From Peptoniphilus_A sp022767005 (GTDB taxonomy: Bacteria; Bacillota; Clostridia; Tissierellales; Peptoniphilaceae), in contig NZ_JBNPOJ010000006.1 of NCBI RefSeq assembly GCF_050315115.1, positions 1 to 64,000 on the forward strand: a stretch of 64,000 nt of DNA, read 5' to 3'. Below are positions 34,095 to 42,656 of this stretch, piece by piece. The notes under the pieces were generated by a model, which had not been told where the DNA came from, did not search any database, and saw nothing but the letters and a program-made list of their open reading frames with translations. The first letter of the stretch is position 1; every line of letters begins with the position of its first letter. A program made the translations under genes and the position numbers.

Positions 34095-34966
34095 TTAATA
34101 AAATCCATTATAACTTCGATTTCCGAAAAATCTAATTGGGCAGTATTCAGGCACTTTATTTGCCGCATCGAGCGCAGCTTGACGAACTGATTTACTACTA
34201 GAAGGAGAATTCCAAAATTGCCATAAATAATTATAGCTAAAATATCCTCCTACTGAGTCATAACCCATTCTAGCTAGTCCTGATTGAGCATCTGTTACAG
34301 ATTCTTTCGGATAAGGTATTTCACTATCAGAAACTGACATTGCCCCTGCATTGTACAGGTACAATTCTCCTCCAACAATTTCACCAGAATATAAATCTAC
34401 ATACACTTCTACTTTTTCATTTTTTAGGATATAAACTTCCTTAATTATTTGATCTTCTAAGTTTTCTTCACTTATAATAACAGGTTCAGTTTCTTCTTTT
34501 CCATCCATCAGCCTAAAAAAATCTTTATTAGGAATAGCAGTTCCAACACTAACTTCTTGAATTTCCCCTTTATTGTATTTTTGCAAGAATTCATTTGCTA
34601 TTCTTATGGCTTTATCTTTTGGGATTGGATTTCTAGTTTGGCTAAAACTTCTCAAAGAAATTTCCTCTTTCTCTATACCCTTTTTCTTAAAGCTAACTAA
34701 AGCTCCATTTTCTGTATCTATATAAACATCATAAGCATCATATTGATTATGCCCACCATAAGGCATCATCTTTTCATATCTTAATTCTTAATAGAAGGAA
34801 TAGTCTAATGAACCATCAGAGTTCATCCTCTCTTCTCTACTAGTCCAATTAAAAATACCATCGTCACTTTCTTTTCATTATCAACTTCATTTTCTAAAGC
34901 AAATATACTAAAAGAACATACTAATAGCATTATTGCTATTAAAACAAAACTTTTGAAATATTTCAA
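34095..34966 (-). pseudogene. YcdB/YcdC-like secreted protein, broken near the N-terminus
   Basis: The intact 3' part (34095-34769, 224 codons from MMPYGGHNQYDAY) has DTENGALVSFKKK, IPKDKAIRIANEFLQKY and YVDLYSGEIVGGELY, in the style of YcdB/YcdC or PepSY-like propeptide domains. Upstream, the reading frame can be followed through an in-frame TAA (after SLDYSFY) and then a one-base shift to a clear signal peptide KSFVLIAIMLLVCSFSIF beginning at a TTG at 34966. The gene is thus a secreted protein disrupted twice in its first 70 codons. The remaining ORF could still be translated from its ATG but would not be exported. Confidence 0.7.
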
Positions 34967-35550
34967 CGGTTAGTATAGATGATAATATTCCAAACAATAT
35001 ATTGTCTACGTTAAAATTTTTATATAATAAAAACTTAATTACTTCTAATAAAACAACAATGATAAAAGTAACTTTAAGATAATTTTTACTGTTCTTTTTT
35101 AAAATTAAAATAAAAATTGGAATTAAGTAAACTATTGGCAATATTATAAATTTAAAAAAAGAAAAATAGCTTAATTCATCTGTCATAGTTATGAAACCGT
35201 AAGGATAATTTACAATAGATTTAAATGGAATAATATTAATCCTTGGATAAAAATTATTTATTCTTCTAAACAAAATAAAAAATATAAAGAATACATAAAC
35301 GAAACCCGATATGTATTTATTTATTTTCAAAAAAAATATTATTTCCTTTATTATCCATAGATAAAGCAAAAATATATCCCAAAAGCAATAAAGCTAGAAA
35401 TAATACAAAAAATCGCATTACAGTATCCTTATCTATTAAAATCTCTCCTTTTGCCATTCCTGGCAAAACACTCGTTAACATTGCAAGCAATATAAATATT
35501 CCCAAATAAGAACTTACTAAAAATATTAAAGGTATAATTTTCTTTTTCAT
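34908..35550 (-). pseudogene. VanZ-like membrane protein split by a T8 frameshift
   Basis: Two overlapping frames, 35317-35550 (77 codons, two predicted helices) and 34908-35369 (hydrophobic, four or so helices), join if one T is removed from the T8 run at 35328-35336 on the minus strand: ...DNKGNNIF then LKINKYISGF. The second part has RINIIPFKSI, the VanZ-family hallmark, and VLLEVIKFLLYKNFNVDNIL, equivalent to its E..Q....R.FDIDD block. The fused product of about 215 residues has the size of a VanZ-like protein. The split may be a mutation, phase variation or a sequencing error. Confidence 0.6.
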
Positions 35551-35686
35551 AAAAAACCCCTTAAATTTTATCGCTTCTTTTTGCTAAATATATAATTCAT
35601 CTACTTATTAGTATATCACTAGATTAAATAAAGGCAATGCACTTTATTATAATTTTTATATCCTTTTAATTAGCTGTTTTTTATTG

Positions 35687-35692
35687 TATAAT
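35687..35692 (+). promoter_or_regulatory. -10 box of the degenerate ABC operon
   Basis: TATAAT at 35687-35692, 32 bp upstream of the ATG. The -35 region (TTTTAA at 35664-35669) is weak. The leftward VanZ-like gene diverges from the same intergenic region. Confidence 0.5.
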
Positions 35693-35723
35693 GAGTTTAT
35701 CAATTATTAAAGAGGTGAACAGT

Positions 35724-37052
35724 ATGAGTGCCATCGTCATAAATGACCTGACAAAACGCAAGGGCAAAGAAAAAATTTTATCTAACTTAAATTTAGAAAT
35801 TTTAGATGGCGAATTTTTCTCTCTTCTTGGAATAGAAAAATCCGGAAAAACAACTCTTGCAAGAATTATTATGGGATACTTAAAACCTAGTAGCGGATCT
35901 ATTAGGGTTTATGATATGGATTCCTTTAAAGAATCAAAAGAAATAAAAGAAACTGTGTCCTTCGTACCTGAAGATATGATTTTCGATTCAAAAATAAAAT
36001 CTTATGCTTTATTAAAGAAGACACTTAGCACGCGTGATTTGTCTAACACAGAAGATATTGATGTCTTCTGTGATTATTTTGAGTTTAATTCAAATTTAAG
36101 AATTTGCGATTTAAGAGATAGGGAAAGAAAACTATTTGCTATTATTAACGCTCTTGTTATTAAACCAAGACTTCTAATATTAGATAGCCCTTCTAAATTT
36201 TTGGAAGAAAAAGATGTTGATAGGCTTTTCTCTCACATAAAAAAATTAAATGAAACAGAAGGTTTAACTGTTTTGCTTTTATCTGATTCATTAAGAGAAG
36301 CAAAAAAATATTCTCAACGCATCGCTTACTTATCTGATGGTAAAATTCAAGATATTGAATACAACAATGTGAAAGCTGCTGGAGATAAAGTATTAAAAAT
36401 CGACTCTTATAGAGGGAATTTAAATTACTTTACTTCAATAGGAGCAAGAATTATTAAAGATGAAGAAGAAACAGTCCTATACTTTGATGGAGCACTTCCT
36501 GAACTTTCAAAGGTAATCTACGAGGAAGCTCTTGAAAATTATGTGCTTGAAGATGCAAAATTATGCGATAAAGTAAATGCCTACTACAAGGGAGAAAATG
36601 CAAAACTTCCTAGAAAGAAAACTGAAGCACCAAATAAAGAAGTAGTTGAAAGTTCAACAGAAAAAATTTCTGCAAATACAGTTGAAACTTCTAATGTTAA
36701 CGGTGTAACAGAAGGCACGCTAAAAGTAAAGGAAGGCGAAAATAATTTCACTGAAGTGGATGGTGTAAAATTAGAAAATTCTGAAAAAGATATAATCCAC
36801 AATACAAAGACAAATCTCTTTGTAGATGATGAGTTCAAAAGTGTTGTGCCCGATGAAAAAATTTCTAAGGATCTAAATAATGATATTTTCGCTGACAATG
36901 AAGTTGAAGAAAATTCTAATGATAAATCAGAAAGTCTAAAATTAAATTTAGATGAAAATAAATCTGATGACACAATTATTTTTAAAACCTCTGACGACGT
37001 CTTCAATGTAACAGAAGATACAAGACTAAAGGAGGACAAAGATGATATTTAA
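35724..37052 (+). CDS. ABC-type ATPase with degenerate catalytic residues and acidic tail
   Basis: A 442-residue ATP-binding subunit. Walker A is intact (GIEKSGKT, about 36-43). The signature position reads LRDRERK instead of LSGGQ, Walker B ends LLILDSPSKF so that the catalytic Glu is Ser155, and the switch-histidine segment reads LLLSDSLREA. Residues about 295-442 form a Lys/Glu/Asp/Ser-rich tail without predicted fold. The start at 35724 has AGAGGTG upstream; an ATG 11 codons earlier overlaps the -10 box. It overlaps the permease gene by 11 bp. ATP binding is plausible, but hydrolysis is doubtful. Confidence 0.82.
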   Translation: MSAIVINDLTKRKGKEKILSNLNLEILDGEFFSLLGIEKSGKTTLARIIMGYLKPSSGSIRVYDMDSFKESKEIKETVSFVPEDMIFDSKIKSYALLKKTLSTRDLSNTEDIDVFCDYFEFNSNLRICDLRDRERKLFAIINALVIKPRLLILDSPSKFLEEKDVDRLFSHIKKLNETEGLTVLLLSDSLREAKKYSQRIAYLSDGKIQDIEYNNVKAAGDKVLKIDSYRGNLNYFTSIGARIIKDEEETVLYFDGALPELSKVIYEEALENYVLEDAKLCDKVNAYYKGENAKLPRKKTEAPNKEVVESSTEKISANTVETSNVNGVTEGTLKVKEGENNFTEVDGVKLENSEKDIIHNTKTNLFVDDEFKSVVPDEKISKDLNNDIFADNEVEENSNDKSESLKLNLDENKSDDTIIFKTSDDVFNVTEDTRLKEDKDDI

Positions 37053-37881
37053 TATGGAATTTAAATCAAATTTTGCAAAGATGATATCTTGGGCAATTGT
37101 CCTGATAATTTTACTTGGACTTATGCTTGCCTTTTATCCTTTCCTTGCAGAATCACAAATGAACTCGCTATTTAACTCAGTGCTAGAAGGTTTTAACGAG
37201 CCTGCTAGAAATATCTTAGGGCTTTACGACGGAATTGACATAGTAAACATTGGCGACTACATTGCTCTTGTTTACCATTATCTTGCAGTTCTAATTTTTA
37301 TATTTGCAATGCAACTTGGAGCAAATTCTCTTTCAAAGGAACAAAGCTCTGGTAATATTGAATACATTTATTCAAACCCAATTTCAAAATCAGAAATTGT
37401 AACTGGCAAAATTGCTGCCAACTTGTTAATTTATATTTTATTTTTAATAATAATGGCACTTGCAACAGTGGGACTTGTCCTTGGAATTTCTTCAATAGGA
37501 ATTGGCGGAAGTGAATCTGCACAAATAACAAGTTTTGAAATTTTTGAAGCAGTTATAAAAGTTTTTATTGGACTACTTGGCTCTGGTCTTGTATTTATGT
37601 CCATTGGCTTCTTTTTCTCTGCAATGTCAAAATCTTCTCTACACCAAGATGCAATTGCCGCACTTTTTGTATTTTTAATTGTATTACTTACAATCGTAGG
37701 AAAAGTTATCGGCGATATCTTTGGAATGATTATATCTTACTTCCCTAACGAAGCCTTTAGACCTTATAGCTTCGTGAGTGCTGACCTAAATATAATTGGC
37801 TTAATCGCAAATGCAATTATATTTGTGCTAATGATAATATTGACTTACTCAATTTATTCAAACAAAGAACTTAAATATTAA
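37042..37881 (+). CDS. ABC-2 type permease
   Basis: A 279-residue membrane protein with about six helices. SLSKEQSSGNIEYIYSNPIS followed by KSEIVTGKIAANLLIYI is the typical ABC-2 block after helix 2. It overlaps the ATPase gene and should be its membrane partner, for export of an unknown substrate or as a membrane signalling unit. AAGGAGG precedes the ATG. Confidence 0.88.
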   Translation: MIFNMEFKSNFAKMISWAIVLIILLGLMLAFYPFLAESQMNSLFNSVLEGFNEPARNILGLYDGIDIVNIGDYIALVYHYLAVLIFIFAMQLGANSLSKEQSSGNIEYIYSNPISKSEIVTGKIAANLLIYILFLIIMALATVGLVLGISSIGIGGSESAQITSFEIFEAVIKVFIGLLGSGLVFMSIGFFFSAMSKSSLHQDAIAALFVFLIVLLTIVGKVIGDIFGMIISYFPNEAFRPYSFVSADLNIIGLIANAIIFVLMIILTYSIYSNKELKY

Positions 37882-37883
37882 TT

Positions 37884-37919
37884 AAAAAAATCCTACTCTT
37901 CATCGGGTAGGATTTTTTA
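37884..37919 (+). terminator. Bidirectional terminator between convergent ABC operons
   Basis: TCCTAC and GTAGGA arms with flanking A7 and T6 runs; it can serve both the rightward ABC-2 operon and the leftward amino-acid importer operon ending at 37946. Confidence 0.85.
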
Positions 37920-37945
37920 ATGCAATTATTCTTATAATTATACAT

Positions 37946-38767
37946 TTAAGCAAATTTTTTTACTTGTTTTAAATTTTCCAAATTTTCTAATTTTTCTGAT
38001 TCTAAATTATTTGATTCTTCGATTTTTTCATTGTAAATTCTATTTAATTCTTCTTCTGTAACTTCACTTGGAAGTATGTCAAGTACAACTTTTCCCTTAT
38101 TTAACATTATAATTCTGTCAGAATATTCTATTGCGTTTTTCAAGTTATGAGTAATCATAAGTGTCATGATTTTTTCTTTTTTAATAAGGTCATTTGTCTT
38201 GTTCATTATTATCTTAGATGTCTTTGGATCAAGAGCCGCTGTGTGTTCATCAAGTAAAAGTATTTTTGGTTTTTTTACTGTTGCCATTAAGAGTGAAAGT
38301 GATTGCCTTTGACCACCTGATAGGAATTTTACTTGCGTCTTTAATTTGTTTTCAAGACCAAGGTCAATGCTCTTTAATTTTTCAATTATCTTTTCATTAT
38401 TGTTTTTGTCAATTAATTTTCTGAAAGTAAATTTATGTCCCTTTTTAAATGCCATGGACATATTTTCTAAAATATTTAAGCTTTGGCAAACTCCCTTTGA
38501 TGGATCTTGATTTACCTTTCCAATGTCAATTGCTCTCTTGTCTTCAGATAATTTTGCAATGTCAACATCGTCTAATAAAATTTCTCCTGAATCTGGGTTT
38601 AGTGATCCACTAATCATATTAAATAGTGTGGACTTGCCACATCCATTTGGCCCCAAGATTGCAACGCATTTATTGTCTTCGATTTCAAGGGAAAAGTTAT
38701 CAAATACTTGATTTTCTTCATCCATTCCCTTGTAAAAAGTTTTTGATATGTTTTTAATTTTTAGCAT
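37946..38767 (-). CDS. ABC importer ATPase (TrpZ-like, aromatic amino acid type)
   Basis: A 273-residue ABC ATPase: Walker A GPNGCGKST, signature FLSGGQRQSLSLLMA, Walker B LLLDEHTAALDP with catalytic Glu, switch His in MITHNL. It belongs with the permease (14-bp overlap) and the binding protein encoded upstream, an arrangement known as trpXYZ or PF04392-type importers. A Glu-rich tail follows. Control is through the T-box at the head of the operon. Confidence 0.9.
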   Translation of the reverse strand: MLKIKNISKTFYKGMDEENQVFDNFSLEIEDNKCVAILGPNGCGKSTLFNMISGSLNPDSGEILLDDVDIAKLSEDKRAIDIGKVNQDPSKGVCQSLNILENMSMAFKKGHKFTFRKLIDKNNNEKIIEKLKSIDLGLENKLKTQVKFLSGGQRQSLSLLMATVKKPKILLLDEHTAALDPKTSKIIMNKTNDLIKKEKIMTLMITHNLKNAIEYSDRIIMLNKGKVVLDILPSEVTEEELNRIYNEKIEESNNLESEKLENLENLKQVKKFA

Positions 38768-39638
38768 TTTCTTCCCTCTTTCCCTTTAATACAGATAGTC
38801 CCTTTGATGAAACATTGTTATAAACTATAAAGAACACTACTATTATTGCAGTTATTCCCTTTAAATCACTTGGAGCAAGTCCAATGTATAGTGCAATTCC
38901 ATATATAATTCTATAAATTATGGCACCAATTATCGCCCTTGTAGTTCTATTTAAAAAGTTTGCATTCTTTAAAAAGGCATCGCCAATAATTACTGATGCA
39001 AGTGCTGATACTATTATGGATTGACCCATTGTAATGTCTGCGTAACCATTTGACTGTGCCATAAGTGCTCCTGCTAATGCTGCAAGTGCATTTGAAATAA
39101 TAAGCCCTATTGCAATGTACTTGTCGGGATTTTTGCCAAGGGCTTTTACTAAAGTTTCATTGTCCCCTGTTGCTAAAATCAAATATCCCTTTTCTGTTTT
39201 TAAAAACCAATCTAAAATAATTTTTATAATTAATGTAATAATTATTAAAATTAAAATCTTTGGAACGGATTCAAAAAGTTGAAAAACAGTTTTGAAATCA
39301 AAGAAAGTAACATTTGGTGTGCCAGTAATTCTTAAATTAACTGAATACAAAAATGTCATTGTAAGAATACCGGCAAGTATTGCTTGAATTTTAAATTTTC
39401 TAAATAATATATAAGTTATATATCCCCCAATACCTCCTGCAATTAGTGAAACTACCATTGCAAGTATTGGATTTATCCCTAAAGTTAACATCTTAGCAAA
39501 AGAAAAAGCTCCTAGCGGAAAGGTTCCTTCAACTGACATATCTGGGAAATCTAAAATTTTAAATGTTATTACTACTCCTATTGTCAATATGGAAAATATA
39601 AGTCCCATGACAATGGATTCCATTATTACTGAATTCAA
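38754..39638 (-). CDS. ABC importer permease (TrpY-like)
   Basis: A 294-residue, branched-chain-type permease with about eight helices. FPDMSVEGTFPLGAFSFAKM near the N-terminus and ALAALAGALMAQSNGYADITMG in the middle are typical for permeases paired with PF04392 binding proteins. It should carry aromatic amino acids if the T-box reading is right. It lies 23 bp after the binding-protein gene. Confidence 0.9.
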   Translation of the reverse strand: MNSVIMESIVMGLIFSILTIGVVITFKILDFPDMSVEGTFPLGAFSFAKMLTLGINPILAMVVSLIAGGIGGYITYILFRKFKIQAILAGILTMTFLYSVNLRITGTPNVTFFDFKTVFQLFESVPKILILIIITLIIKIILDWFLKTEKGYLILATGDNETLVKALGKNPDKYIAIGLIISNALAALAGALMAQSNGYADITMGQSIIVSALASVIIGDAFLKNANFLNRTTRAIIGAIIYRIIYGIALYIGLAPSDLKGITAIIVVFFIVYNNVSSKGLSVLKGKREENAKN

Positions 39639-39661
39639 CTTTCTTCCTCCTAATTTTAAAT

Positions 39662-40651
39662 CTATTCTACTACCTTTGCGTCTTTCATCAATTTTTCATC
39701 TTTGCTAAGTCCTATAGCTTCAGCAGTTTTTTTGTTTACAACTTTTCTAGTATCTGTTGAAAATACTACTGGAACTTCACTTACTTTTTTACCACCAAGT
39801 ATTTCACTTGCCATGCCCGCTGCTTTCTTGCCAAGGTCTAAATAGTCGACGCCTGAACTTATTAAAATTCCATTTTCAACTGGTCCTTCTTCTGATGCAA
39901 AGGAAGGAATTTTTGCTTCCTTTAAGCTTTCTGCAATAATAGTTGATGCTGATGAAATTGTGTTATCTGTAATAGCCATGAAGATGTCTATTTTTGGCTC
40001 AATTGTCTTTATTGCAGTTGAAACGTCGTTAATATTATTTACTCCAACTTCAACTACATTTAGTCCAAAACCTTCTGCAGATTTCTTTAATTCTTCAACT
40101 TGGAATTTTGAATTTGCTTCGTTAGTAGAAAACATTACTCCAATATTTTTTATATTTGGGAAGATGCTAATCATTTCTTCAAGTTGTGCTGAAATTGAAA
40201 AATAATCGCTTACTCCTGTTACATTTCCCTCTGGTGCTTCAAGATTTTTTAGCAAATCTGCACTTTCTGGATCAGTTACTGCGTTAAAAATAATTGGAAT
40301 TTCCTTTTCGCCATTTTTTGCACCTTGTGCTGCTGGAGTCGCTATTGCATAAATCAAATCAACATTTTTATCTTGAAAAGATTTTATAATTGATGGAACA
40401 ACTGTAAGATCTCCATTTGCATTTTTAGAAATAATTTCCACATCTGGATTTGTCTTTTCAAGTTCATCAACAAACCCCTTTCTTGCTCTTTCAAGGGCAA
40501 TGTGGTCGGCAAGTTGAATTATGCCAACTTTTTTTGCACCTTCTGTACTTCCTGTCGTAGTTTCTTCTGCTGGCTTTTTATTTTTTGCACCTGAGCAAGA
40601 AACTAAAAATAATGACAATAAAACTAAAACAAATACTCTTCTAAATTTCAT
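39662..40651 (-). CDS. ABC importer substrate-binding lipoprotein, operon copy (TrpX-like)
   Basis: A 329-residue PF04392-family lipoprotein. The signal peptide ends in the lipobox LVSC, near residue 19; the mature protein has IIQLADHIALERARKGFVDEL, AIATPAAQGAKNG and FNAVTDPESADLL, the two-lobed binding fold. The start at 40651 follows GGAGG; codons upstream of it belong to the T-box terminator. It heads the permease-ATPase operon and sits behind the UAC T-box, so tyrosine is the predicted ligand. Compare its paralogue at 41023-41997. Confidence 0.9.
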   Translation of the reverse strand: MKFRRVFVLVLLSLFLVSCSGAKNKKPAEETTTGSTEGAKKVGIIQLADHIALERARKGFVDELEKTNPDVEIISKNANGDLTVVPSIIKSFQDKNVDLIYAIATPAAQGAKNGEKEIPIIFNAVTDPESADLLKNLEAPEGNVTGVSDYFSISAQLEEMISIFPNIKNIGVMFSTNEANSKFQVEELKKSAEGFGLNVVEVGVNNINDVSTAIKTIEPKIDIFMAITDNTISSASTIIAESLKEAKIPSFASEEGPVENGILISSGVDYLDLGKKAAGMASEILGGKKVSEVPVVFSTDTRKVVNKKTAEAIGLSKDEKLMKDAKVVE

Positions 40652-40664
40652 AAAAACCTCCATA

Positions 40665-40920
40665 AAATAAAAAAAATCTTTCATCCACATTGGGACGAAA
40701 GATTGACTTCGCGGTACCACCCGATTTTATAATCTAAAAAGATCACCTCATTTTAAGGTCTAACAACCTCTAGCCTCAGTTAACGGTGGCTTCCGTACTT
40801 GCCTACTAATTTCAACAAATAAGCTTAAGAGTGTATATTAAACTTCTGTGTATTGCCTCGCACCATACGGCAACTCTCTTAAATCATCAAAAATTCTTTT
40901 TTCTCTTTCAACGCTTTTTT
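40665..40920 (-). promoter_or_regulatory. T-box leader, predicted Tyr (UAC) specifier
   Basis: On the minus strand: Stem I starts AAGAGAG with apical AUGGUGCGAG, the specifier region reads UAC followed by ACUCUU (codon at 40835-40833), the T-box core GGGUGGUACCGCG lies at 40722-40710, and a terminator with arms around UCUUUCGUCC and GGAUGAAAGA plus a U-run lies at 40704-40672. Uncharged tRNA-Tyr would prevent termination and switch on the binding protein-permease-ATPase operon. The codon was read by eye from the helix register. Confidence 0.85.
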
Positions 40921-40932
40921 CAAATTAACATG

Positions 40933-40961
40933 ATTATAATCTAGTAGCACAACAAAGTCAA
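40933..40961 (-). promoter_or_regulatory. Promoter of the Tyr T-box operon
   Basis: On the minus strand TTGACT (40961-40956), 17-bp spacer, TATAAT (40938-40933). Confidence 0.9.
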
Positions 40962-41022
40962 GCCTTTTTTTATTTTTATCCCAAAATTTTTATTTAGTTT
41001 TTATTTTTTTCTGCTATGAAAA

Positions 41023-41997
41023 TTATTTTATAATTTCTGCATCCTTTAAATTTTCGTTGTTAAGGTCAAGTCCAAGTGCCTTAGCAGTTTTTTCATTTAC
41101 TTTCTTCTTTGAAGTCTTGTTGTCTTCTGCGTGAACATTTTTAATATCTTCGCCCTTTAAAATTTTTATTGCAAGATCCGCTGCTTGTCTTCCATGCTCA
41201 TAGTAGTCCACACCTTCACTCATTAAAAGACCCTTTGAAACTTGTCCTTCTTCAGCAGAAATTGATGGAACCTTATCCTTTAATAAGTTTTCAGCAACTA
41301 TTGGTCCAGCTGAAGCAACAGTATTATCAGTTAGCGCATAGTAAGCATCTATCTTTCCAGTTAAAGTTGAAAGAGCTTGACCAATGTCGTTAATATTATT
41401 TATTCCAATACTTTCAAGTTTAAGTCCAAGGTCATGGCAAGCACTTTCTAAAGCTTCAACTTGTACCTTTGAATTTGCTTCGTTAGTAGAAAAAATTGTA
41501 CCAATAGTTTTTATATTTGGATAAATCTTTAGGAAAGATTCAATTTGATTCTTTGCAGAAACTGCATCATTTACTCCCGTGATATTTGTAATTTTATCTG
41601 GCGCTTCAATTAAACCGGCTTCCACTGGGTCTGTAACTGCAGAATAAATAATATTTTTGTTTGGAAGAGCTGTCTTTGCTCCCTGTGCAGCTGGTGTTGA
41701 AATCGCATAAACTAATTTGTATTCGTCTTTTTCAAATTTTTTTGGCGCAGTAGTAGTTAAAGCTTGGTCGCCTTGCAAATTTTCAACTTCAACTTCTGCA
41801 TCAATTCCCTCTTCTTTTAGCCTATCTTCAAAACCCTTAAGTGCATTGTCAAGAGATACGTGTTCAATATATTGGATAGCTCCAATTTTTATTTTTCCAT
41901 CATTTTTTTCTGCCTTTTTATCTGTACTGCAAGCAGCAAGAGATGCAGCAAGGGCACCTACCATAACAATTTTTACCATTTTCTTTAAATTTTTCAT
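41023..41997 (-). CDS. ABC importer substrate-binding lipoprotein, stand-alone copy
   Basis: A 324-residue paralogue of the operon's binding protein. The lipobox is LAAC, then AIQYIEHVSLDNALKGFEDRL, AISTPAAQGAKTA and YSAVTDPVEAGL. It has its own promoter, T-box and no permease or ATPase after it, so it most likely delivers a second ligand to the importer encoded downstream. The T-box specifier reads UUC, hence phenylalanine is predicted. The start is the ATG after GGAGG; a TTG four codons earlier overlaps that site. Confidence 0.9.
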   Translation of the reverse strand: MKNLKKMVKIVMVGALAASLAACSTDKKAEKNDGKIKIGAIQYIEHVSLDNALKGFEDRLKEEGIDAEVEVENLQGDQALTTTAPKKFEKDEYKLVYAISTPAAQGAKTALPNKNIIYSAVTDPVEAGLIEAPDKITNITGVNDAVSAKNQIESFLKIYPNIKTIGTIFSTNEANSKVQVEALESACHDLGLKLESIGINNINDIGQALSTLTGKIDAYYALTDNTVASAGPIVAENLLKDKVPSISAEEGQVSKGLLMSEGVDYYEHGRQAADLAIKILKGEDIKNVHAEDNKTSKKKVNEKTAKALGLDLNNENLKDAEIIK

Positions 41998-42029
41998 TTT
42001 TTCCTCCAAAAGAATTATTTAAAATAATA

Positions 42030-42262
42030 AAAAAATCCCTCGCCCAACATAGGGCGAAGGATTCGCGGTACCACCTAAATTCGAAATAAAAATATTTCCT
42101 CTTTAAAGATCTAACAATCTCTAGTCTATGATAACGGTGACTGCCGTGGAGATCTACTAATTTTCAATCTTCATGCTTAAGAGTGAATATATGATACTAA
42201 CTTATCTGTGGGCTCTCACCATCCCCACTCTCTTTGAGACTCACTAAATATCTTTTTCTCTT
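42030..42262 (-). promoter_or_regulatory. T-box leader, predicted Phe (UUC) specifier
   Basis: On the minus strand: AAAGAGAG and GGGGAUGGUGAGAGCCC form Stem I, the specifier region reads UUC then ACUCUU (codon at 42187-42185), the T-box core AGGUGGUACCGCG lies at 42076-42064, and the terminator AAUCCUUCGCCC/GGGCGAGGGAUU with a U-run lies at 42062-42030. The register is the same as in the Tyr leader, where the codon differs. Confidence 0.85.
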
Positions 42263-42290
42263 TCATGGCATTTATTATTTTATGTATGAC

Positions 42291-42319
42291 ATTATATTCT
42301 AGTAAAATATTTTTGTCAA
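42291..42319 (-). promoter_or_regulatory. Promoter of the Phe T-box gene
   Basis: On the minus strand TTGACA (42319-42314), 17-bp spacer, TATAAT (42296-42291): consensus in both boxes. Confidence 0.92.
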
Positions 42320-42452
42320 GCACTGTTTTTAAATTTTTTTAATTTAAAAGTTTAGAGCTGTAAATAATATATCTCATCTTCCCTCGTCTATTATTTTTGT
42401 AAAAATACATAGAATAATAATCCCATAAATTATTATTTTATATTTTCTGCAA

Positions 42453-42632
42453 TTAATCCTTCTTTTTAATTTTATAAATAATTAGACTAATTACAATATA
42501 AACAACAATGCCCAAGAGATGAGTTTTTATTGCATTGGGATTAAGCCTTCCTGTCTTGTAATAAAAAAATCCATTAAATAGCACCATAAAAAATATTAAA
42601 ATGAATAAATTTTTAATCCTATCTTTTAACAT
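42453..42632 (-). CDS. Small two-helix membrane protein, hypothetical
   Basis: A 59-codon gene: MLKDRIKNLFILIFFMVLF at the start, a polar turn KTGRLNPNAIKTH and a second hydrophobic helix LLGIVVYIVISLIIY, ending KIKKKD. AAGGAG lies seven bases before the ATG, a strong sign that it is translated. I do not recognise a family. It lies 24 bp after nadE on the same strand and may be co-transcribed with it. Confidence 0.65.
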   Translation of the reverse strand: MLKDRIKNLFILIFFMVLFNGFFYYKTGRLNPNAIKTHLLGIVVYIVISLIIYKIKKKD

Positions 42633-42656
42633 TATTTCAACTCCTTAAATCAAAAT

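Noticed and set aside
40652..40720. 23-codon extension of the operon binding protein
   Set aside because: It is translated T-box terminator sequence; the signal peptide and GGAGG fix the start at 40651.
40665..42320. Reading of the two T-box specifiers as AUA and AUU (isoleucine)
   Set aside because: This requires a register one step further from the helix; C-ending codons followed by AC (UAC, UUC) fit the usual T-box pattern and aromatic amino-acid transporters.
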